From: an uncultured Clostridia bacterium
GTDB taxonomy: Bacteria > Bacillota > Clostridia > TANB77 > CAG-508
NCBI GenBank assembly: GCA_948875265.1
Contig: CAQRYF010000039.1
Span: forward strand, 1 to 16,675
DNA: 16,675 bases
Direction: 5' to 3'
The notes under the pieces were generated by a model that ran no database searches, was not told the origin of the DNA, and worked only from the letters and a program-made list of their open reading frames with translations. This document shows positions 6,875 to 12,938 of the stretch, in pieces (position 1 is the first letter of the stretch; each line of letters begins with the position of its first letter). Made by a program: the position numbers and the translations under genes.

Positions 6875-7240
6875 TTACACCTCTTCATATTCTTTTACTA
6901 GATCTAACAAATTGCTTAATTTTTTATAAAAATCACTAGAATAATGAAGATTGTTAAATCTACTTACTCTATTTCTAGCAAAACCATTTTTATCTTTTAT
7001 TTTATTTGCTTTTGCAATAAATTTAGCAATTTCATAAGTTCTACACATATGGTAGTCAAAGTCATCTACAACCCATTCCTTTGTACTTTCAATATATCTA
7101 TGTCCTTGTAAGTACCATGCAGCATCTCCACCTCTATATTCGACTTCAAAAAAGACATATTTATCAACATCTATTTCTATTTCTTTATCTCTGTACCAAT
7201 CTAATGTGTATTCAGAGCATTCCAATTTAACAATGTTCAA
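6875..7240 (-). CDS. early protein, function unknown
   Basis: I place the start at TTG 7240 (121 aa) because AGGAGG lies 9 nt upstream. A longer in-frame TTG at 7261 would put that ribosome site inside the gene. The protein has a WYRDKEIEIDVDKYVFFEVEYRGGD beta-rich N-terminus, then aromatic WYLQGHRY and a helical C-terminus (FYKKLSNLLDLVKEYEEV). No motif recognised. It ends 2 nt before the coiled-coil gene's ATG. Confidence 0.6.
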   Translation of the reverse strand: MNIVKLECSEYTLDWYRDKEIEIDVDKYVFFEVEYRGGDAAWYLQGHRYIESTKEWVVDDFDYHMCRTYEIAKFIAKANKIKDKNGFARNRVSRFNNLHYSSDFYKKLSNLLDLVKEYEEV

Positions 7241-7244
7241 AGTA

Positions 7245-7532
7245 TTATTCCTCCTCTTCAAATTCTTTTAATGCTGGCCTTAAACATTTATTGCATAATG
7301 CTAACTTTAGTTCTCCTCTTTTTGTAACAGTATGCGGTATCGTTGCAACTCCACCAGTCATTTCTTGTTTTTTCTCTAGAATTTTTATTTCTTCTCCACA
7401 GTAATCGCATTTGTAGTATTCGTATAATTTTTCTTTTTTGTAATTTACTAGGTGACTTGCATCTGGTTTCGGTCTCATTTTTTCATATATTGGTACATTT
7501 CCCCTACCGGATAATCCTGCAAATTTTCTCAT
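7245..7532 (-). CDS. zinc-binding early protein
   Basis: The product is 95 aa, with a CDYCGEE pair at residues 42-45 and a second LCNKCLRP pair at 79-82. The two CxxC knuckles are 33 residues apart, forming a zinc ribbon. The N-terminus is basic (MRKFAGLSGRGNVPIYEKMRPKP) and the C-terminus acidic (KEFEEEE). It is probably a small nucleic-acid- or protein-binding factor. The start follows GGAGG with 9-10 nt spacing. It lies directly downstream of the replication initiator. Confidence 0.65.
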   Translation of the reverse strand: MRKFAGLSGRGNVPIYEKMRPKPDASHLVNYKKEKLYEYYKCDYCGEEIKILEKKQEMTGGVATIPHTVTKRGELKLALCNKCLRPALKEFEEEE

Positions 7533-7538
7533 TGTCTA

Positions 7539-8292
7539 TTACCTCCATTTTTCCTTTTCCATTTCTTCGCGCAAGCACACTATAAAGTAGTTGATAACCT
7601 CTTCTAATCTGTAATTTGGTTTTCCCATAATGTATTTTTTAGTTTTATAATATTTCAGAGCAAACTGGTCTCTTTTTAGATCTTTTAGATAAACTCTATG
7701 TGGACTTAAATATATTTCCTTCAGTCCCCAAAACATTATTTTTTCATCTAATACTCTTTCTTCTGGCATAAAGTTATATATTTCAATATTTCCACAATAC
7801 ATTTCTAATCGTTCCAGTAAAACTCTTAAGGGTTCTCTATCTTTCTCTTTTAGTCCAATTTCTTTTCCGCTTCCCCTTCTGTATATATAATTAAATAATA
7901 AGTTTAGTTTAGTTATAATGTGTTCGTTTGTCTGTTCATCCGCTTGTTCACTTGCTTGTTCGTTTGGTTGTTCATTTGCTTGTTCAAAATATAATTTTAC
8001 TATTGTATATGTAGAAGCATCATTTTGATTTACTCCGCTTCTTGTATAAGATATATTGGTTATTTATTAATTCATTTCTTGCTCTTTGCAGAGCAGATAT
8101 ACTTAAGTTTTTAATTTTGCTCATTAGAATAGTATTGGTTACTTTAAACTCGCAAAGCCAGTCTGTCTTACGATTTATCTCAAGTAATATTAAATATATT
8201 GAAATAGCATTTGAAGAGATAGGCTTATAGTCTAATGTAGAATAGAATTCAGAGAGCTGCTTTTCTAAATCGATTTTATCTTTCCTATTCAC
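7539..8292 (-). pseudogene. phage replication initiator, split by a +1-type frameshift
   Basis: The first frame starts at GTG 8292 (GGAAGGAG upstream) and reads 90 aa. Its residues 20-86 form a winged-helix-like domain (SSNAISIYLILLEINRKTDW ... ISALQRARNELINNQYILYKK) as in DnaD/RepA-type phage replication proteins. It stops at 8020. The shifted frame stays open from about 8040 to 7539 with a natural continuation (SGVNQNDASTYTIVKLYFEQ), then five EQxx tetrapeptides and a C-terminal domain ending REEMEKEKWR. Removing one base near 8035-8046 restores about 251 aa. The C-terminal part has an ATG at 7802 but no ribosome site, so separate expression is doubtful. A replication initiator is expected here, and the repeats inside it look like its own origin. 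Confidence 0.7.
7922..7985. repeat. five tandem 12-bp repeats (candidate origin iterons)
   Basis: Units begin GTTC at 7922, 7934, 7946, 7958 and 7970, with a partial sixth at 7982; the consensus is GTTCRTTTGCTT. They lie inside the replication initiator gene and encode EQxN-type tetrapeptides. One flank, 7880-7921, is extremely AT-rich (including gtatatataattaaataata) and could be the unwinding element. Several phages, such as lambda O, keep the origin in the initiator gene, so this is the most likely replication origin of the window. Confidence 0.6.
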
Positions 8293-8323
8293 ATACTTTT
8301 ACACTCCTTCCTTTGTATAATCC

Positions 8324-8352
8324 TTGACAATAAAACATATATTTGATAAAAT
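8324..8352 (+). promoter_or_regulatory. consensus-like rightward promoter in the leftward early operon
   Basis: TTGACA at 8324-8329, a 17-bp spacer and TAAAAT at 8347-8352 match the vegetative promoter consensus very closely. It points right, against the surrounding genes, so its transcript would be antisense to the end of the gene at 8393-8701. No leftward promoter of similar quality is seen here. Confidence 0.45.
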
Positions 8353-8362
8353 AAATATATGG

Positions 8363-8388
8363 GTATTTTCTAAATACTCTAAAGAGTA
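8363..8388. repeat. two overlapping short inverted repeats
   Basis: GTATTT-TCT-AAATAC (8363-8377) and TACTCT-AA-AGAGTA (8375-8388) share three bases and therefore cannot both form as RNA stems. They sit just downstream of the rightward promoter's -10. They could be operator half-sites or alternative RNA structures. Confidence 0.4.
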
Positions 8389-8392
8389 GAGT

Positions 8393-8701
8393 TTATGTAT
8401 CTTGGTCGGTATGCAAATTCTTCTCTTTTTTATTTTGTATAACTCCTCCTGTTATTTCCTCTAGTGTTTCTGCAGTAATTCCAGCTATTACTTGCAATAT
8501 GTTCTGTTGGTTATTATTTATGTTAGATTCTGCAATATATCTTATCGCTTGTAAATCATCTATACGATTTACTCTTTCTTGTATTAATTGGCTTTCTAAT
8601 TCTTTTACACGATCTTCTAAATAAATCAATCTTACTCCTTGCCTAGAAATTATCTTTCCATATTTATTTTGATCTGAATCACTTTTTAAGTGTTTAGCCA
8701 T
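8393..8701 (-). CDS. early protein with a helical core, function unknown
   Basis: The product is 102 aa. A basic N-terminus (MAKHLKSDSDQNKYGKI) is followed by a helix with heptad character (LIYLEDRVKELESQLIQE) and a second helix in AIRYIAESNINNNQQNILQV. It is probably an oligomerising protein. The start at 8701 follows AGGAGG with 8 nt spacing and overlaps the stop of the 32-aa upstream frame by 8 nt. Confidence 0.65.
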   Translation of the reverse strand: MAKHLKSDSDQNKYGKIISRQGVRLIYLEDRVKELESQLIQERVNRIDDLQAIRYIAESNINNNQQNILQVIAGITAETLEEITGGVIQNKKEKNLHTDQDT

Positions 8702-8792
8702 TACTTTTTCCTCCTAATTTTTTTAGTTTATATTTCATTTTTGCTAAAGTAACAATGTGCCAAAAGTAACATTTATCTAATCTATCTGGCAT
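8694..8792 (-). CDS. 32-aa basic peptide gene
   Basis: This short frame starts at ATG 8792 with AGGAGG 7 nt upstream and overlaps the gene before it by 16 nt and the one after by 8 nt. The peptide begins MPDRLDKCYFWHIVTLAKMK and has a basic tail (KLKKLGGKSNG). A ribosome site this strong, located in the 75-nt gap, argues that it is expressed. No family recognised. Confidence 0.5.
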   Translation of the reverse strand: MPDRLDKCYFWHIVTLAKMKYKLKKLGGKSNG

Positions 8793-9087
8793 TTCGTATC
8801 CTCCTCTTTTTTTGAGCTTATTAACCCTTTTATTTTTTCTAATAAATTGTTTAATTGTTGTTCTGCTGTTATTTCCATTAAATTTATATTTTCATTTATT
8901 ATGTATGCTAATCTTTTTTCTTCTTCGCCATCCTCTTCTAAAAATGTATATACATGTACCTCTAATTTCATTGAATTATACCTTTTTATTGATTTAGTAA
9001 AATTTATTGTTGTCCAATACTTATCAATTTTGCTTAAAATACTGTATAATTCTGTTATTTTTTCTAAAATACTATTTTCAATTCCAT
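8777..9087 (-). pseudogene. small early gene split by a one-base frameshift
   Basis: A strong AAAGGAG precedes ATG 9087, but that frame stops after 7 codons. The frame that stays open, and joins directly to the 64-aa MKLEVHVYTF... frame (start 8971, weak ribosome site), has no start codon of its own. Adding one base to the TTTT run at 9075-9078 (AAAA in the coding strand) gives a 103-aa protein: helical N-terminus (SILEKITELYSILSKIDKYW), beta pair (KLEVHVYTFLEEDGEEEKRL) and C-terminal helix. If the frameshift is real, only the 64-aa part from 8971 could still be made. Confidence 0.5.
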
Positions 9088-9099
9088 TTTAATTCTCCT

Positions 9100-9336
9100 T
9101 TACTTATTTTTACTTTTTTTATTGTTCTTCTTATCTTCACTTTCTTCATAAATTGTTTCTATAATAAGAATAATTATTATAGCTAATATTGGTAATAAAT
9201 ATTCCCCACCAACTGCATCATAACCTCTTGTCATAGTTGCATATTTTATTGCTATTGGTGTTAATATAATTGTCACTATGATTACTAATAATTCTAAAAT
9301 TCTTACTATTAATTTTTTCTTGTTAATTTTTTTCAT
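9100..9336 (-). CDS. two-helix phage membrane protein
   Basis: The product is 78 aa, with hydrophobic segments at about 9-29 and 46-62 separated by the loop YATMTRGYDAVGGEYLLP, and a charged, Lys-rich tail (SEDKKNNKKSKNK). The loop motif GYDA(V/Y)GGEYLLPI followed by a second helix and IETIYEE is one I recognise from small Firmicute phage proteins of unknown function. The start at 9336 follows AGAGGTG. Confidence 0.7.
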   Translation of the reverse strand: MKKINKKKLIVRILELLVIIVTIILTPIAIKYATMTRGYDAVGGEYLLPILAIIIILIIETIYEESEDKKNNKKSKNK

Positions 9337-9553
9337 TTTTATTCACCTCTTTTATTCCTGCATATTCTAAAAATTTACTTTTAATAATTATGTAATTCCA
9401 ATTTCCTCCTTCTTCTTCAGGTGGAATTGCTGTTCCAAATGGAAATCTTGATTGTCTTAATCCTGCTCTTATTGTTTCTGCATTTGCATGTAAGATTTTT
9501 CCCGCTTCATATGGTGTGATAGTATCAACTGGCTTTATCTGTGTTACTTCCAT
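9323..9553 (-). CDS. excisionase-like DNA-binding protein
   Basis: I use ATG 9553 (76 aa) because AAGGAGG lies 6 nt upstream; an ORF extension to 9589 has no ribosome site and reads through the conserved 16-bp box. DTITPYEAGKILHANAETIR at residues 10-29 is a winged-helix-like opening. GLRQSRFPFGTAIPPEEEGG then NWNYIIIKSKFLEYAGI complete a MerR/excisionase-type module. It is the second gene after the Cro-like gene, so it is a plausible excisionase or early regulator. The 3' end overlaps the membrane-protein gene by 14 nt. Confidence 0.6.
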   Translation of the reverse strand: MEVTQIKPVDTITPYEAGKILHANAETIRAGLRQSRFPFGTAIPPEEEGGNWNYIIIKSKFLEYAGIKEVNKNEKN

Positions 9554-9605
9554 ATTTATCCTCCTTGAATTTTGTGTGACGTTCCGCATTTTTTAATTCA
9601 CTCAT
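9525..9605 (-). CDS. possible 26-aa leader-type ORF across the 16-bp box
   Basis: ATG 9605 has AGAGG about 7 nt upstream and reads MSELKNAERHTKFKEDKYGS then NTDKAS before stopping at 9525 inside the next gene in another frame. It may be a leader peptide coupling translation of the DNA-binding gene, or an accident of the conserved box it contains. Weakly supported. Confidence 0.25.
   Translation of the reverse strand: MSELKNAERHTKFKEDKYGSNTDKAS
9573..9588. repeat. 16-bp GC-rich box, copy 1 (inverted relative to copy 2)
   Basis: TGTGTGACGTTCCGCA, just upstream of the DNA-binding gene's ribosome site. Its exact reverse complement lies at 11015-11030. Such GC-rich identity in this AT-rich window is very unlikely by chance. 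Confidence 0.7.
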
Positions 9606-9626
9606 TTTAAATACCTCTTTCTTTTA

Positions 9627-9640
9627 TTAGGTTTTCCTAA
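9627..9640. promoter_or_regulatory. repressor/Cro operator-like site
   Basis: TTAGGTTTTCCTAA is a perfect dyad (TTAGG-TTTT-CCTAA). It overlaps the stop codon of the Cro-like gene and lies upstream of the excisionase-like gene. It is identical to the copy at 9886-9899, and the identity extends 4 nt to the left and 3 nt to the right of the dyad. Confidence 0.6.
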
Positions 9641-9864
9641 GTTAGTTCGTAAAAAAATTTTGGTAATTGTTCTAGTGGAATATCTAAAAGTTCGCAAAAT
9701 CTAAACATTTCTTTTCTTTTAAAATCCACAGATCCATTCAATTTATTGATTAATGTTGGTATGCTCATAGGAACTTTAGCAGCAAAATTTTCTCTTGTTT
9801 TAAACTTTTCTATAATTCTTCCAACTAATTTATCACAATTGAATGTTAAATTGTTCTCTTCCAT
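9637..9864 (-). CDS. Cro-like repressor (DUF739-type)
   Basis: The product is 75 aa. TFNCDKLVGRIIEKFKTRENFAAK (residues 7-30) is followed by the HTH VPMSIPTLINKLNGSVDF (31-48) and a C-terminal RKEMFRFCELLDIPLEQLPKFF. This matches the DUF739 Cro-like proteins of Firmicute phages, which bind early operators and favour the lytic route. It is the first gene leftward from the switch promoter, which overlaps operator copies. The start has AGGAGG upstream. Confidence 0.8.
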   Translation of the reverse strand: MEENNLTFNCDKLVGRIIEKFKTRENFAAKVPMSIPTLINKLNGSVDFKRKEMFRFCELLDIPLEQLPKFFYELT

Positions 9865-9885
9865 TATATTTCCTCCTTTCGTTTA

Positions 9886-9899
9886 TTAGGTTTTCCTAA
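9886..9899. promoter_or_regulatory. operator in the early leftward promoter region
   Basis: Second perfect copy of TTAGGTTTTCCTAA, centred about 20 bp downstream of the leftward -10 and upstream of the Cro-like start, where a bound repressor would block transcription. Confidence 0.65.
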
Positions 9900-9908
9900 G
9901 TTGTCCTT

Positions 9909-9937
9909 ATATTATCACTTATATTTTTTCGTGTCAA
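9909..9937 (-). promoter_or_regulatory. early leftward promoter
   Basis: Read leftward, TTGACA (9937-9932), a 17-bp spacer and TAATAT (9914-9909) form a strong vegetative promoter for the Cro-like gene and the early operon. It starts inside the left arm of the long inverted repeat. Confidence 0.75.
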
Positions 9938-9990
9938 TACTTTTTTTAAAAAAACTTAGGAAATGTTAAGTTTTTTTAAAAAAGTATTGA
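9934..9990. repeat. long imperfect inverted repeat of the switch
   Basis: The left arm 9934-9957 (begins TCAATACTTT) and right arm 9968-9990 (ends AGTATTGA) pair over 23 positions, differing only by one extra T. They flank the 10-nt centre AGGAAATGTT. The arms each contain the start of a -35 element, so the structure joins the two divergent promoters. Confidence 0.7.
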
Positions 9991-10000
9991 TTTTTCCTAA
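9955..10000. promoter_or_regulatory. two degenerate operator copies between the promoters
   Basis: TTAGGAAATGTTAA at 9957-9969 region and TTGATTTTTCCTAA (9987-10000) each keep one half of the TTAGG-N4-CCTAA dyad. The second overlaps the -35 of the repressor promoter, so binding there could autorepress it. Confidence 0.5.
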
Positions 10001-10015
10001 GTTTTACTTTATAAT
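9987..10015 (+). promoter_or_regulatory. repressor promoter
   Basis: TTGATT (9987-9992), 17-bp spacer and TATAAT (10010-10015), with GGAGG and ATG following at once. It drives the S24 repressor gene rightward. Confidence 0.8.
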
Positions 10016-10036
10016 GAATTTGTTAGGAGGTTTAAT

Positions 10037-10690
10037 ATGAACCATTCAACTTTTTCAGAAAGATTAAAAGAAGCAATGAAATTAAGAAATCTGAAATCTT
10101 CTCAAATCGAAAAAATTAGTGAAAATTTATATAATGAACATAAAATAAAAAGAATTATAAAGATGCCTGTTATAACAGATTATCTAAAAGGCAGATATGA
10201 AGCTGCCCAACATAACATTTATGCTTTAGCATTAATTTTAGATGTTAATGAAGTTTGGTTAATGGGTGAAGATGTTCCTATGGACAGAAGTTTTGGGAGG
10301 TCCAAAATTGCCGAAATAAATGTTATAAATCTTTCAACAAACGAGGCAATACAAAAAATACCTTATTCTTATAGAACAGATATTGCTGAAGATGATCCTA
10401 AAAACTTCTTTGCAATATATGCTACAGATAACTCTATGGCTCCGCTTCTTGATGTAGGAGATATTGCTATAATAAAAAAATATACTGAATTTTCAAATGG
10501 AAAAACTTATCTATTAAAAATAAAAAACGGAAAGCCAATTATTCGTAAGATAATCAAATCTGATGATGAAAGAATAGAACTACAAGCTATGAACATGTGG
10601 AATTTCCCTACACAATATGATTTCAATTTTGAAGATATAGAGATTTTAGGTGAAGTGGTAAAAGTAGAAAATAACAGTGCTTTTAAATAA
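10037..10690 (+). CDS. CI-like repressor (XRE HTH + S24 peptidase domain)
   Basis: This 217-aa protein keeps the phage dormant by binding the switch operators. The N-terminal HTH spans residues 1-70 (FSERLKEAMKLRNLKSSQIE, then VITDYLKGRYEAAQHNIYAL). The linker (75-120) leads into an S24/LexA-type domain with the nucleophile Ser at S133 (ATDNSMAPLLDVGDIAI) and the general-base region at R170/K171 (GKPIIRKII). I see no Ala-Gly or Cys-Gly cleavage site in the linker, so self-cleavage is uncertain. The promoter at 9987-10015 and GGAGG precede ATG 10037. Divergent to the Cro-like gene, as expected for the lysogeny regulator. Confidence 0.9.
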   Translation: MNHSTFSERLKEAMKLRNLKSSQIEKISENLYNEHKIKRIIKMPVITDYLKGRYEAAQHNIYALALILDVNEVWLMGEDVPMDRSFGRSKIAEINVINLSTNEAIQKIPYSYRTDIAEDDPKNFFAIYATDNSMAPLLDVGDIAIIKKYTEFSNGKTYLLKIKNGKPIIRKIIKSDDERIELQAMNMWNFPTQYDFNFEDIEILGEVVKVENNSAFK

Positions 10691-10732
10691 AGATTTTACT
10701 GTTGTAAATAAAATAAAAGGAGATGTAGTATT

Positions 10733-10984
10733 ATGAAATGTCCTAAATGTGCAAGTGAAAATGTAAATGTGCAAATGGTATCAGAAAGCCAATTAAAAAA
10801 TAAGCATCATAGTATTTTGTATTGGATATTTATTGGTTGGTGGTGGAGACCTTTATTATGGATTTGCTTAACATTACCTATGCTTTTAGGTAAAATGTTT
10901 GGTCACAAAAAACAAAAAATAGTTACAAAGCACACTAGTATGGCTGTTTGTCAGAATTGTGGAAATAGTTGGAAAATAAATTAA
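10733..10984 (+). CDS. zinc-ribbon membrane protein
   Basis: The product is 83 aa with CPKC at residues 3-6 and CQNC at 73-76, a zinc ribbon split by a transmembrane block (YWIFIGWWWRPLLWICLTLP, about 30-49). Similar small zinc-ribbon membrane proteins sit next to phage repressors in many Firmicute prophages, role unknown. AAGGAG precedes the ATG. It lies in the rightward lysogeny unit with the repressor and may be made in the dormant state. Confidence 0.7.
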   Translation: MKCPKCASENVNVQMVSESQLKNKHHSILYWIFIGWWWRPLLWICLTLPMLLGKMFGHKKQKIVTKHTSMAVCQNCGNSWKIN

Positions 10985-10994
10985 CTAAAAAAAC

Positions 10995-11036
10995 GGATAA
11001 TGTGTTTCATTTTTTGCGGAACGTCACACATTATCC
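10995..11036. repeat. 11-bp stem hairpin carrying the second 16-bp box
   Basis: GGATAATGTGT (10995-11005) pairs perfectly with ACACATTATCC (11026-11036). The 20-nt loop region contains part of TGCGGAACGTCACACA (11015-11030), the reverse complement of the box at 9573-9588. No U-run follows directly, so it is not a simple terminator. Confidence 0.65.
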
Positions 11037-11042
11037 AAAGAA

Positions 11043-11072
11043 TAACCACTTGAAAGTGATTACTTTTTTATT
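11043..11072 (+). terminator. terminator-like hairpin after the zinc-ribbon gene
   Basis: TAACCACTT and AAGTGATTA (11043-11062) pair with one mismatch and are followed by CTTTTTTA. It would end rightward transcription before the integrase gene. Confidence 0.5.
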
Positions 11073-11128
11073 ATATATAAAAGTCTTCATTTTTTCAAGT
11101 GTTATTACAAAAAAATGGAGGTTTTTTT

Positions 11129-12446
11129 ATGAGACAAATAGAAATGAAAAAAAGATCTAATGGCAGTGGATGTGCTGCGTATTTAGGTACACGGAAGACA
11201 AAAACCTTGGGGAGCTAAAATCACAATTGGAAAAGATATTAACGGGAAAAATATATATCATTTTATAGATACTTTTGAAACAGAATTAGAAACTTTGGTA
11301 TGTTTAGAAAATTATCACAAGAATCCAACTCCTCTTTATATAAAAGAAGATAAATATAACAGGATTGTTACTTTTCCTAAAGTTCCTTACCCTCTTGTTT
11401 CAGTAGAAAATCCTAAAAAGAAAGTCATAGAGAAAGTAAAGAAGGAAAACTACACATTTAAACAATTATACGAAAAATTTAAAGAAGCAAAAATGCTTAC
11501 TAAAGAAGAAATGCAATTAGAAAAAAAATATCACATAAGACCAAAAAACAAACCTTTTGGTCGTCATTACTGTCATGGTATGATAACTGCTTTCCACAAT
11601 TCTACAGCTCTCCACGATAGAGTATATAAAGAATTAAGGGCATCTGACTTTAATAAACACTTAAAAGAAAGTAAAAAAGGATCAGAATCTCAAAGACAAA
11701 TGGTTAATTTATTTATGAATCTTGATAAATTTGCATTAGAAGAAGATATCATAGAAAAAGGATATGCACAATTTATTACTACTATTACATGCAATAAGAA
11801 AGAAATTAAAAAAGCTAAAGACAAGAAAGTAGAAAAAGAAAGATTATTTACTTATGAACAAATTAATTATTTATGGAATTTTGAAACTAGATCTAGAGGA
11901 TTAAAAGAACATTCTAAAAAAGAACGTGAATTATTTATTAGAGATTTTTGGTTAATGTTACTATATTCGGGTTGTAGAGCCGATGAATTACTTTCTGTAT
12001 ATACTGCAAATATTTTTCTAGATGATGATTACTTTATTGGTGGGCTTAAAACCGAGGCTGGAATAAATCGAGAAATTCCTATTCATTCAGCAGTTAAACA
12101 CCTTTGGGAAAAATATTACAATCCTGATAATGAATTTTTGTTTATGCAACCAAATGGAAATAAAATGGATTATGATTATTATTTTTATCATTTTCAAAAC
12201 AATTTTGAAAAGTTGCATCCAGAAGTATCAGATCATACTGCACATGATGCAAGACACATGTTAAGAAATGAACTTCGTAAACTTGGAATTAAAGATATAA
12301 TTATAAATTCTATTATAGGCCATAGCAACGATGATGTTGGAGAAGATATCTACTCTCATGTTTCAATAGAAGAAAAACAAGAAGCACTAAAAATGGTTAC
12401 TTATAAAGAGCAGAAAAAACTATATATTTTTGCTTCAAATCAATAA
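11129..12446 (+). pseudogene. int: tyrosine-family integrase, split by a one-base frameshift
   Basis: The N-terminal frame starts at ATG 11129 (GGAGG 7 nt upstream) and stops after 29 aa at 11218 (ends ...GTRKTKTLGS). The next frame carries the expected continuation (PWGAKITIGKD... GKNIYHFIDTFETELETL). Removing one A of the AAAAA run 11200-11204 restores 438 aa. The catalytic domain, numbered in the 383-aa frame from 11295, has R228 (SGCRADELL), K252 (GGLKTEAG), H317/R320 (HDARH), H343 (GHS) and Y353 (DIYSH), so the active site is intact. The 11295 frame lacks the arm-binding N-terminus and has no good ribosome site, so as read here the protein is probably non-functional. Candidate attP follows directly. 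Confidence 0.8.
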
Positions 12447-12758
12447 CAATATTACTATAAAAAACTTACTTAAACCTATTAAACCTTATTCGGTTATCAA
12501 CAAAATATACACAAATGGTTAATACCAAGCAACAAAGTGCTTGGTATTACTGTGTTTTATTAAACTTCCATAATAATGGTAATTATCTCGGATGCAATTT
12601 TTTTAATTTTTTGCTTTCCGTTCATTTATCTAGTTTTCGCTGATATATCAATAGTTTTATAAGTTTTATAAAACCTAACGGAACTCGTAAAAACTTGTTC
12701 CGTTATCAACAAATTATCAACAAATCGATTTTTATTATACACTAATTTTGTAATAATA
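12447..12758. other. candidate attP / integrase-binding region (non-coding)
   Basis: 312 nt without a credible gene, directly after the integrase. It contains a 12-bp-stem hairpin (12519-12548), three copies of TTATCAACAAA (12493-12503, and tandem 12703-12713 and 12714-12724) that look like arm-type integrase sites, a TTAAACCT repeat (12470-12486), and the inverted repeat TAACGGAAC...GTTCCGTTA (12676-12684/12697-12705, 12-nt spacer) that could be the crossover core. The exact core cannot be fixed from one molecule. Confidence 0.45.
12519..12548. terminator. terminator-like hairpin after the integrase
   Basis: TAATACCAAGCA (12519-12530) and TGCTTGGTATTA (12537-12548) pair perfectly around ACAAAG. 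Only a short T-rich stretch follows, so a structural role in attP is also possible. Confidence 0.55.
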
Positions 12759-12878
12759 TCAATACTTACAATTAAATCCATCTTTAAAACCTTTGCTGTA
12801 TATTTTATATGTATACCTTTTTAATACAGCGGAAAGTATTCTTTCAAACATATTTAATTTTGGTAAATATTCTTTCAT
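12759..12878 (-). CDS. 39-aa protein near the integrase, function unknown
   Basis: This small leftward frame starts at ATG 12878 with AAAGGAGG 8 nt upstream; an overlapping earlier ATG has only 1-nt spacing and is ignored. The product begins MKEYLPKLNMFERILSAVLK and ends with FKDGFNCKY; the middle helix is amphipathic. Similar tiny genes occur beside phage and plasmid integrases, role unknown. A 12-nt perfect palindrome (12898-12909) and one of the three shared dyad sites (12939-12957) lie upstream, so it may be regulated with the island. Confidence 0.65.
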   Translation of the reverse strand: MKEYLPKLNMFERILSAVLKRYTYKIYSKGFKDGFNCKY

Positions 12879-12897
12879 AAAACATACCTCCTTTTTT

Positions 12898-12909
12898 AGA
12901 GATATCTCT
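12898..12909. promoter_or_regulatory. perfect palindrome AGAGATATCTCT
   Basis: A 12-nt palindrome 20 nt upstream of the 39-aa gene's start, in the leader or promoter region. Possible protein-binding site. Confidence 0.35.
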
Positions 12910-12938
12910 TACCTATATTTTACCATATTATGTAAATA

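Noticed and set aside
7922..7985. CRISPR-like array
   Set aside because: 12-bp tandem units without spacers, in frame inside a coding region; better explained as iterons.
8035..8046. Programmed ribosomal frameshift in the replication initiator
   Set aside because: No X-XXY-YYZ slippery heptamer, no stimulatory structure and the shift direction is rare; error or mutation is simpler.
8289..8294. ATG-TGA start-stop pair just before the replication initiator's GTG
   Set aside because: Probably a by-product of overlapping sequence; no evidence of a regulatory start-stop element.
10969..11160. Rightward 63-codon frame between the zinc-ribbon gene and the integrase
   Set aside because: Reads through two hairpins and the 16-bp box, overlaps the end of one gene and the start of the integrase, and has no ribosome site.
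12447..12758. tRNA or tRNA fragment forming the attachment core
   Set aside because: No cloverleaf or conserved TPsiC-arm (GGTTCRANNCC) is visible in the region.
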